Below are positions 55,835-64,000 of a stretch of 64,000 nucleotides of DNA, one piece after another. Each line of letters begins with the position of its first letter. The first letter of the stretch is position 1. The position numbers were made by a program, and so were the translations under genes. Under the pieces are notes generated by a model, which worked only from the letters and a program-made list of their open reading frames with translations, did not search any database and was not told where the DNA came from. Origin of the DNA: Odontocerum albicorne (Eukaryota > Arthropoda > Insecta > Trichoptera > Odontoceridae); contig OX463854.1 of the NCBI GenBank assembly GCA_949825065.1, forward strand, positions 12,499,112 through 12,563,111, given 5' to 3'.

Positions 55835-56075
55835 TACTGTACTAAGCATTCCTCATTCCATTAGTTCTTCTGAATTCAGTATTTTTGATGGGATTTCATT
55901 AGCAAGAATTACTCTTTCCATAAGTTCTTCAGAATTTCTGTTGAAGTCTCGTTAACTATACCAAGCAACCTTTTTTTTAGTTCTCCTGATTTCTGTATTT
56001 TTTAAATGATCTCGTTTGTTATACCCAGAATTTCTTTTCCATAAGTTCTTCTGATGTCAGTATTACTAATCAGGT
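55835..56075 (+). repeat. Degenerate tandem repeat, ~60 bp x 4
   Basis: TCCATTAGTTCTTCTGAATT, TCCATAAGTTCTTCAGAATT, TTTAGTTCTCCTGATTTCTG and TCCATAAGTTCTTCTGATGT are spaced about 57-65 bp apart, with ATCTCATTTACTATACCA-like sequence between them. Confidence 0.75.
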
Positions 56076-56880
56076 GTATTTTGCTTACACAAAACATTAC
56101 TCAGTCCTCTTTGGACTGTTTGGAAACTGTTTGCGGAGGTTGTTGATGAAACAATATGGTACTCATATATGGGATTGTTTCTGTGATTATTTTCCTGTAC
56201 TCTTAAAGGTGAAGTTTCTGGGATCTCTTTTTTTATCTATGACAACCTCCGTGACCTAGTTGGTAAGAAGCTGCCGTGAATCAAATCTTAAACCTAAGAG
56301 TTGACTTTGAACGCTGGATTTTTACAAAAACTTTTAAATAAGGTACATAGCGAGTATTGTGGCCTCTTCACGCGCGCAGTTTTGAAAACAGGAATAATGA
56401 CAATCTCCCAGTTTTATTTCTACTACAGTGTTTTTAAGCAAGAAGGCTCGATTACTGGGGTCAAAGACAATGTTGTTTTCTGGCCATACTCTAAAATATG
56501 TTCAAGTCACCGATTCAGACATGTTGAAGGTATGAGACGAAGGAAGAAGAATATAATACGTTTCCTCCATTAAGACTTAGTATCAATAAATACATTTTCC
56601 ACTCGGTCGATGGAAACTATCGATTGGCAATGCGTTTCAAAGTTATACACTTACATGGCTTTAATTTTTTTCGCTTTCATAGTATGCTATCAATTTATTC
56701 TTTCCCTGTGTATAAAATTTATTATAGTCCAGTTTTTTCGGAGTTTTAAGAAAATAAGCAATGTTATTGAACATAACTTTTAAATCTTATTAGAAACTTC
56801 TGAAATATCAATATGCCAAGTATGACAATTGATGAATATATCATAATTCATTGATATAACGTGCATAAATAAATTATTGT
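56076..56880. other. Stretch with SINE head remnant and unassigned frames
   Basis: A SINE-A-like head is at 56240-56295 (GACAACCTCCGTGACCTAGT then TGGTAAGAAGC) without a good B box. The 61- and 90-codon + frames around it have no recognised motif. Confidence 0.45.
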
Positions 56881-56884
56881 ATGC

Positions 56885-57085
56885 ATTTTATTAAACTTTA
56901 GTTGTATACAATATAATTTGGTGGGATTATGGGCATGTGGTATTCTTTTTTAACAACCAAAAAGGTGTTTACATAAGCCCGAAGTGATAACTAAACTGTA
57001 ACCCTTTTTAAAAACTCAGGGCTAAGATGGAAATCGAATCTGCAATGTTATCAAATAGACCACAGAGTTCATCTAAGGGTGGTAG
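56885..57085 (-). mobile_element. SINE family A, minus strand
   Basis: On +: AGTTGTATACAATATAATTT, GGTGGGATTATGGGCATGTG (tail), GATGGAAATCGAATCTGCAA (inverse B box), AATAGACCACAGAG (head, decayed). Confidence 0.65.
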
Positions 57086-57089
57086 AGTA

Positions 57090-57785
57090 CATAAATAATA
57101 AATATTAATAACTTCAATATCAGAAAACTTAATAATTTGAAAAATCATTTCGATAAAAAAATAATCGGAGGTTTTTAATAAAAATGCACATTTAAAGCAG
57201 ATATTGATTTCTCAATGGCAAGATAAAGTTTTGTTACTATTTATGATTTTATTATCACAATTGAGCTTTGCTCGGGATATGTGTTTTAGAATGTCTGTTA
57301 ATGAAAGACAATTTAACTTTAAATAAAAGTTTAAATAAAAGCTGAGAGTTTCCAGGACAATCCATGGTGTACGTTTTTGGAAGACTTACAAAATATTTCA
57401 CCAAGACTTCAAAGAACAAAGTTCTAAAAGCGTCGGCACGGCAGTAGCGTTAATTTAAATTGATCACCGATACTTGATCAAGCATCGTGGAGAATTGAGA
57501 GAAATGTTTTGTGTGGGAGTCGAAAGATAAGTGAATCCGAATTAACCATTTATGTCACGAATCTCAAGAGACATGACTAACTAACCTACAAACATTATAA
57601 GGAAACCTATCCATTTCCATTTAATCTAGTTCTGTATCTAATACACCAATCATAAGATTTATCTTAAAAAATATTTACATTCGTAATTGAAAATATTTAA
57701 GGCATATTTCTAACGATCCTTTTGGTTGCATTTTTTTATATGATGATAAATAAAATACACAAATCTTTATAATTAGTATTGAAAT
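57090..57785. other. AT-rich stretch
   Basis: A GC-richer patch at 57350-57560 has no frame that I recognise. Confidence 0.4.
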
Positions 57786-57787
57786 AC

Positions 57788-57995
57788 CACCAAGGCCTGA
57801 TTTGTAAGGCCACTATCTTTTTGTCCGGAGATTGTGGGCTCAATTCCATTTCAAACCTAGATTCGAAAAAAATATTTTATTCAAGTTTCAATTTGAGACG
57901 TTTTTGATATCTTTCTTTATGGTTGCCAGGGATTGCCGCAAGAAAACATGCTCACAAGATTATACGAGTACTGTATTGAAACAAAAGTGTATATA
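57788..57995 (+). mobile_element. SINE family A copy
   Basis: ACCAAGGCCTGATTTGTAAG, GGAGATTGTGGGCTCAATTC (B box region), AAATTTGAGACG-like body, then ATGGTTGCCAGGGATTGCCG and CTGTATTGAAAC (tail). Confidence 0.6.
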
Positions 57996-58348
57996 AAACT
58001 AAAATATATTATTTAATCAAATTATCTCTTGTGAAACTTAATGTGTACTGCATTGACATAAGTCAATTAAATTTCTTTAAAAGTTAATTCATTTCTTTGT
58101 TGAATCAAATTTCTAGAAGTGTCGGACAAACACAGAAAATATATGCAGCCCTGCCTCAATAAAGAAACAATATTGTGTTCTGTTATAGTTCTGTTTTTAT
58201 TAATACCTCACCCAATAACGCATTGGTAACAAAATCTTCAGAAAATTAACATATCTCTTGATAATTGTCTGATCAGTTAGGTACATATACGAGGATGGAT
58301 CAAATATAAACAAGACTTTTGTTTTAGAGCGCGTAATTTTAAACGGAG

Positions 58349-58429
58349 CGCTATCTCCTTACTCCTGATATCTTCACCCAACACCGCCTCGAGGAATGTT
58401 GGGTGAGGATATCAGGAGTAAGGAGAGCG
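58349..58429. repeat. Hairpin inside mariner 2 5' region
   Basis: CGCTATCTCCTTACTCCTGA with TATCTTCACCCAAC is mirrored by GTTGGGTGAGGATATCAGGA with GTAAGGAGAGCG, arms of about 33 bp with two or three differences and a spacer of about 14 nt. Confidence 0.9.
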
Positions 58430-58471
58430 GTCGGCCGGCCTCGGCAGATTCCGTCATTAGTATGGCACACG

Positions 58472-59636
58472 ATGTCTGAGAATGAGGTGCACCCATCGAT
58501 TATGCAACGCATTATTATCAAGGTTCTTACTCATGAGGACGTAAAACTGGCCGAAGTTTTGCGTAGACTAATGACAAAGTTTGAGGATCAAACACTGTCA
58601 AAGTTTCGTGTTTGCCTGGCATAAGGAGTTCATGAAAGACAGTAAAAGGGTCGAAAATGAGAGCCATGATCTTTGCCCACGGACGAGCATTACCGAACAG
58701 AACATTTATGTCATTCGTGATCTTCTGGAAGGCGATCGATGTTTGACGGCTTCCGAAATTTATTCTGAGATAGGAATAAGTTATGGGAGCACTCAATCCA
58801 TAATCACAAAAGACCTAGGATTCCGTAAAGTGTCTGCTCAATTGGTCCTACGTATTTTGACTGCAGAAAAAAGTTGGCATGTTTGCACGTATGTGGGCGA
58901 CTCTTGGCGTGGTTTTCACAAGAAAGGAACGCATTTTTGAATGGATATTTTGAAAATAAACTTTGGTACACCACTACACGCCCCAGTCAAAACAAGCAAG
59001 CATGGAATGGAGAAAGAAGGATGACGCAGCCCTTGTGAAAGCCAAAAATCGGTTGTCAGCTGGTAAGGTGCATGCGACCGGTTTTCGGGACCGGCGCGGC
59101 ATTTTTAACATATATTTTTACACGATCATTGATGAAGGAGTAAGGTGTCCTACCATCGGACCGAAACTCCGAACAAGCTATCCATCACTTGAAAAACGAT
59201 CATTGCACCATCAATGCAACGTACTATTGCGAGCTTTTAAGTGAATTTAAACTTGCTTACCAATGCAAAAGACGTGATCAACCGATATGAGAAGTAATTC
59301 TTTTCCATGACAACGCGAGGCTCCATAATGCAGCTTTTACATGCGAACAATTGGAGAAAATAAGTGGGACACGACTGTAACATCCTTCCTATAGCCCTGA
59401 TCTATTGTTCTGCGACTTTCATCACTGAAAGAAGCTCTGAGAGACCAACGGTTCAATGACGACGATGGAGTGAGGCCAACGATTCAACGACGACGATGGA
59501 GTAAGGGGTTTTGTGCGCAATTAGCTGCTGACACAACCCACTTCTTTTTACGATGACGGGATAGAAAACTACCGATCCGCTGGGAAAAATGCATTTCTAA
59601 AGCAGTAGATTATGTAGAAAATTGACGTGTACTTAG
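58472..59636 (+). pseudogene. mariner transposase, frameshifted
   Basis: The coding region is spread over three frames with stops. The N-terminal part has MSENEVHPSIMQRIIIKVLT, then after a shift FAWHKEFMKDSKRVENESHD and EGDRCLTASEIYSEIGISYG (paired helix-turn-helix region; NIYVIRDLLEGD is typical). The middle has HHYTPQSKQASMEWRKKDDA in a third frame (SKQ..EWR is a mariner hallmark), followed by VHATGFRDRRGIFNIYF. The last part has LFHDNARLHNAAF and HPSYSPDL. The aspartates of HDN and the final D are 34 residues apart (D34D), but a stop lies between them. At least two shifts and two stops make it inactive. Confidence 0.88.
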
Positions 59637-59704
59637 TCCTTTTCTTACGGCAAATAAAAAAAATAAAATAAAAGAGTCTCGTTTATATTTAATCCACCCT
59701 CGTA

Positions 59705-60295
59705 TATTTATTTAAAAAAAAGAAAATGCAGTAAACTCGCTCCCCTTATTATTTATTTATTTATTTTTTTTTTTTTTTAAATAATTCATAAATAAATAAC
59801 ATAAAATAAGATATATTTTTTTTAGTTTAACTGTCATAAAGAAAAAAATAAATACTAAGAGTATTGCATTTCAATGCAACAACCTATATATACTAAGATT
59901 TCCATTACTATTTCTCAATATGCAACGAAACTTTCAGTCATGCTTATTGAAATAGTGTCAACTTGAAAAGCTTAGCAAAACTATTTTTATTCTGACATAA
60001 AACTGATACATTTTGTAATTGATTTCATCCGATTAAAGGCTGAATAATGATTTTCTTTCATGTCAATTTATTTTATCATCATCACGAATAAAACTGTTGA
60101 TGATCGTACCCGAAGTATCAGTCTGATTTCATACAGGAAGAAAATATTGAAATGTAACATATGTACACAAAAATAAATATGTGATATTATATCATAATAT
60201 ACTACAAAGATTCTGATGGGGGGAAGGGGTGAGGAGTGACTTTGTAAAATATAAATTTTACATTGATAAATCGAGGAGATTTATAAATGTATACT
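59705..60295. other. AT-rich stretch with T-run
   Basis: A TTTA/T-rich run is at 59746-59780. No recognised feature. Confidence 0.5.
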
Positions 60296-60299
60296 TATA

Positions 60300-61150
60300 T
60301 TTGTGCACTTTGTACGGTTCTGCGCCTGCCGTTACGGATCGGAGGACGTGGGAGGGTTCGTAAAATTTGTTTGGGCCTGGGTTGAACAAGGTTTATATTC
60401 GCTTCGTAGGCTGAGGGTCATCGTTCGGGTGGCTCAAAAGTGAGCCGTAGAACCTCTCGCTTAGAAAGACCACAATCCCTGGATGGAAGGGAGACCTGTG
60501 TCTACATAAAGCCTTTTGTTACTAACAAAGTACGGTGCATCCATTATGGTACTATGGTGAGATGCAAAAGGTCGCCGGTTCGAACTCCGCGCTGTGCTAT
60601 TCCCCTCAAATAACGAAGGAAATATTATTTTTGCTTAGTACTTGAGGTATAAGGATACTTGCGACTTCGGTCATATCTATTCTTAAAAACAAAAACAAAA
60701 ACAGCCCGCCGGTGTGCTCCGATCGTCTCACTTTGGTGTGTTATCGGTTCCAGTACAGCGATTTGGCCAGTTAGTTTTCTGATGTGTGACGACTCGCTCA
60801 CATTAAAAAAAGAAAATCCACGGCATAGTTTCACTTTCCATATAAATTGACGTTGGAATGGCGAGGAGATATTCGATTACGAGGCCCAGCAGTGACGATA
60901 CCCCGAAAAATAAAACTATATTTTATGGAACCGGGAGTTTGCGCATGTGGTTCTTGACCGCGTAACCCTAAACTGAAATGGCGTACGTTATCTGAGAACG
61001 TATGCTGGCCTTGCTCATGTTCAATTCATGATGAGGTTATATTTGACTGTACCTGCCCAAGGGTGGATGGAGGGCTTTCAGAAAAGCGTGTGCCTTCTCA
61101 GTGATGGTGATATACTTCCTCTAGGTCGATTTCGCGTTAAGAGTGATCAC
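60300..61150. other. GC-richer block of unknown nature, with SINE B inside
   Basis: This is the most GC-rich long block in the 3' third. It includes SINE B at 60535-60690 and overlapping 60-70-codon frames on both strands that I do not recognise. It may be a composite retroposon of which SINE B is the part I can see. Confidence 0.4.
60535..60692 (+). mobile_element. tRNA-derived SINE, family B
   Basis: ACTATGGTGAGATGCAAAAG, then GCCGGTTCGAACTCCGCGCT (B box GGTTCGAACTC), GTGCTATTCCCCTCAAATAA, then GATACTTGCGACTTCGGTCA and TATCTATTCTT. Inverse of the copy at 38070-38240. Confidence 0.75.
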
Positions 61151-62397
61151 GAATAACATAACGTCAATACACATATTAATTTCAAAGAGCATTTTAATCT
61201 CTCCGTGTAAATATTGAAAACTTGTTACGTGTTTATCTTATTTTTTATAAAATACTTTACCAGGCTGCTTTAAGGGGTAGACTTCCATCCACCTTCAAGG
61301 ACGCTGAATCGCACGACTGAGATTATCAAAAGCTGAGAATGTTTATCGAGAGATTGAACATTATGCTAACATGTACATGAACACCATATGAAATTTACAC
61401 TTACGTGGAATATATTTCTTATCTGAAGCCTTAGAGATAAAATTTACTTAAAAATACGAGGAAAATCTGCGTATTACTTAATGAAAGAAAGCAATTGTAT
61501 TTTGAAATGTCGTTAGAGATTCAACTTATTCAGTTTAAAATATCATACTTTATGATAATTCTACAAAGAAAACAAAATTATGCTTTATTTTTATTATGTC
61601 ATTGTATTATCATTATTAAAAAAACATTTGTCCTTTACTGTTTTGTTATATGCATATAACTTACAACCAAGCAGATATTGAAAATGATAGGTTTCATATA
61701 CAAACATTTTTCAATTGAAAATACTTTTTATTCCACCATTAATTTTATCTAACAGCCGACTAGCTTCGAGTTTCACCACTTTTTATGTCTTTCAGTCTGT
61801 TACTGAAAATATTTTTGAAGATGAGTTATTTGGTTTGGAATTAGTTTTGAACAACTCATTTTTTTTCAGTTCATTAGTATGTTTAAAATAAGTTGTGGGA
61901 CTCGCAACTTATTTCAAGTCTCAAACATTTTTTATTTTCAATCTGTTTAAAATACCCGTGAGGAATAATTTTGTGAAATTTGAAACTTATCGGGTGTAAG
62001 AAATGTTTTGCAGTGGAATGTTATAATGTTTTCCATTTTTCAATGATTTGTAAACGAGTGTTCAAATACCTGACAGAGATATTGTTGTTTGATTATCGTC
62101 GTTAATCGAATCTGATATCTTCAAGTATGTCGCAACTTTTCCAACAATTGATAACAGTGAAATATAAAATATCGTACATATTTACTAATTTATTTAAAAC
62201 TACACTGTACGGCTAAGCTGCTGGAGTGTAACGCGATTCCGTGGTCAGAAAGTAATTGAACATTTTCGATGAGATATGAGTGGGTAGAAGAACAATTAAA
62301 AACATTATATATTATAAGTGGCAATACATGAGAATTTCAATGGTTTCTCACATTTTATTAGTCAAGAGATTTATAAGGTGTAATATGATCTTATTAT
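61151..62397. other. AT-rich stretch before hAT element
   Basis: No recognised feature. The last eight bases, CTTATTAT at 62390-62397, are the left copy of the hAT target duplication. Confidence 0.55.
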
Positions 62398-63468
62398 CAG
62401 GGCTGTGGAGTCGCTTAAAAAAAAACACGACTCCGACTCCGACTCCGATTCCTATATTTACCAACAATACGACTCCGACTCCACAACTCCGACTCCACGA
62501 CTCCGACTCCACAACTCCGACTCTACAACTCCGACTCAAAAAGTTCAATTTTAGCAGGTTGTTTCCTACCTTTGCATATAGCCATTTTTTTCATGTTATA
62601 GGGATAAGAATAAAACAAGATCAAACTTTAATAATTATTTATTAGAATTTATTCTTAAAAACAACATTGCTTCTATTAAATCTGTATTCGTAGAGGTTCT
62701 CAAATCAGAATTGAGAATTTTAAGAGCGGAAAATAACCGCTCTACGGATACTTGGGTTGGGGGTAATGCTGTAACGATCAATGCTGAATCTTTTACGATT
62801 TCTAGATACCGCTGTATTGCCATTTCAACATTTAACTTATAGGTTCGGTCAATTTTTTCCATTATTTTCAATGCATCATAAAATTCAATTTTAAATTTTG
62901 AAATAGAGTCTCCTTCATCTATATTGGGACTGTGATTCAAACGAGGACGTTTTAGTTTATCTTGTTCATTGAGATATTTTTCAAAATCGTCTTCAGATTC
63001 AGCGGTGTCGGATGAAGATGATGATACTTCGTGTACGCTGCCTGCTGTCGTCTCTTTTTCTAGTCGAAGGCCTTTCATACGAACGGTTAATTCAAACATA
63101 GCGTTTTTCGCTCTATTTATTTGTTCTTCCGTCAATATGGATCGAACCATGGCGTTAACATAGATCCCAGTCAACAGAATTTTCTTTCGACGTGAGAAAG
63201 AAGGAGACAAACACATTTTCGTAGACTTTATGCATTAAATGGATCTCGGTGATTCACCATATCGGCGCGACTTGCGCCTGCAAGTTTAATATTCGTGCAC
63301 AATACACATCCATTATTATAATAATAAAAAAAAATGTATTTTAAATTTTAACGAAAAATTAGTTGGAGTCGCTCGTTTTTTACGACTCCTACTCCGACTC
63401 CGACTCCGGCCCAAACACCGCGACTCCGCGACTCCGACTCCAACTCCGACTCCGACTCCACAGCCCTG
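62398..63468 (-). mobile_element. hAT transposon, internally deleted, with perfect 8-bp target duplication
   Basis: The ends are CAGGGCTGTGGAGTCG (62398-62413) and its exact inverse (63453-63468). Flanks are CTTATTAT on both sides (62390-62397, 63469-63476), the 8-bp duplication of hAT. Next to each end lie GACTCC-type subterminal repeats (62430-62535, 63375-63460). At 1071 bp it is much shorter than autonomous hAT elements (2.5 kb or more). A fragment of transposase lies on the minus strand. Confidence 0.95.
62635..63216 (-). pseudogene. hAT transposase C-terminal part with dimerisation domain
   Basis: An open minus frame of 193 codons. Residues about 147-190 are the hAT C-terminal dimerisation domain: ALPPTQVSVERLFSALKILN followed by DLRTSTNTDLIEAMLFLRIN. 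The preceding part has an acidic, serine-rich stretch (VHEVSSSSSDTAESEDDFEK) and a helical region (ALKIMEKIDRTYKLNVEMAI). The BED zinc finger and the DDE-type catalytic core that should precede are missing, so it cannot transpose on its own. No internal stop suggests a young deletion derivative or one retained by chance. The start shown is the first in-frame ATG. Confidence 0.88.
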
Positions 63469-63629
63469 CTTATTATCCTTGGTTCAATATGAAACAAACA
63501 CAAAGATTTTCTCTACTATTTTTCCATAACATCCGTTTGCATGAAAACAATTGCGTACACGTTTGCATTAAAACTTTTATAAGATTAATGCAATTTTATT
63601 TGACTAATGTTAATGACAAATAAATAATT

Positions 63630-63835
63630 GTCATCCTTGGAGAATTTTCTGGCACTAAATATGCTTGATTCTCTAATTTAAAGAAAGCGATTTTCTACCA
63701 CTAAATATGCTCGATTCTCATATTTAAACGCTTGATTTTGGTATTTGGAGAGATTAAATTTCTGGCATTGAATACGCTCAATTCTCATATTTATACAAAA
63801 ATTTTATAACACAATATGTTCAAATCTGATAATTA
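63630..63835 (+). repeat. Degenerate tandem repeat, ~60-100 bp x 3
   Basis: TTCTGGCACTAAATATGCTT, TTCTACCACTAAATATGCTC and TTCTGGCATTGAATACGCTC are each followed by GATTCTCA/TATTTA-like sequence, spaced about 53 and 80 bp apart. Confidence 0.8.
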
Positions 63836-63837
63836 AC

Positions 63838-64000
63838 CCTTCCTTCCCTGTGATGTGTAACTAGTACACATTGCTTCTAAACACTATAATATCTCTATAA
63901 ATACAATAAATACTGGGTTCAGATATTAGGTATTCTTCCGTAATACATTTACGCATTGAACGAAAAAAATAATATTAATAATAATTAGCACTTATCGGCC
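63838..64000 (+). mobile_element. piggyBac-like element, left end (runs off window)
   Basis: TTAA followed by CCCTTCCTTCCCTGTGATG, then TGCTTCTAA, AATATCTCTATAAATA and ACATTTACGCATTGAA. This is the same orientation and block order as 13954-14110, about 80% alike by eye. The element continues past the window end. Confidence 0.65.

Larger units (their letters stand above)
58290..59702 (+). mobile_element. mariner element 2, full-size, decayed
   Basis: The left end CGAGGATGGATCAAATATAA and the right end, on minus, CGAGGGTGGATTAAATATAA, are flanked by TA (58288-58289, 59703-59704). Length is 1413 bp, normal for mariner. A hairpin (58349-58429) lies just inside the left end, and a 34-bp direct duplication with GACGACGATGGAGT lies near 59448-59505. 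Confidence 0.92.

Noticed and set aside
62348..62548. Frames through the GACTCC repeats
   Set aside because: Serine/arginine/valine and threonine/proline repeats come from the hAT subterminal repeats, not from a gene.

Overview
The window is AT-rich, intron-dense eukaryotic DNA, almost certainly from an arthropod. The only host gene I can support is a dpr/zig-8-type neuronal immunoglobulin gene on the + strand. Three of its exons are visible (13528-13694, 34329-34409, 43121-43204). They are separated by introns of about 20.6 kb and 8.7 kb and together encode most of the first Ig domain. The 5' exon(s) and the second-Ig-domain and membrane-anchor exons were not found, so the gene probably runs past one or both window ends. 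Intron size, repeat content and TE families fit an invertebrate with a repeat-rich genome. A caligid copepod is one candidate, but I cannot establish the species from sequence alone.

Nearly everything else is mobile or repetitive DNA. DNA transposons: a hAT element with 16-bp termini and a perfect 8-bp target duplication (62398-63468); a Tigger/pogo-like element with TA duplication (35184-36331); two D34D mariners, one internally deleted with an open frame (48861-49643) and one full-size but decayed (58290-59702); a piggyBac-like TTAA element (13954-14592) and a second left end at 63838; a foldback MITE (8781-8987); and a Tc1-like scrap (41112-41336). Retroelements: four 3' ends of one Jockey-like LINE, at least nine fragments of RTE-like and other LINE C-termini, two tRNA-derived SINE families (A with many copies, B with two), one weak solo-LTR candidate, and two families of inverted-repeat elements. 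Those inverted-repeat elements carry a hammerhead-ribozyme-like CUGANGA...GAAA core, as in Penelope-like retroelements.

Region by region: 1-13.5 kb is LINE/SINE debris plus foldbacks; 13.5-34.3 kb is the first dpr intron, with a 44-bp array, a 2.15-kb 65-bp satellite, a 167-bp SINE-derived array, nested LINEs and a 67-bp array; 34.4-43.1 kb is the second intron, with the Tigger element, perfect palindromes and a 38-bp array; 43.2-64 kb is the third intron or 3' side, with a 47-bp array of donor-like motifs, a 204-bp palindrome, a 56-bp array carrying AP-1-like sites, both mariners and the hAT element.

The most unusual signals are the two palindromic families with the ribozyme-like core, the 65-bp satellite with higher-order structure that seems to have expanded inside a dispersed repeat, and the high density of unrelated minisatellites in the introns of one gene. 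Two 200-N blocks (6163-6362, 47535-47734) are assembly gaps. All calls are by eye; no database search was run.
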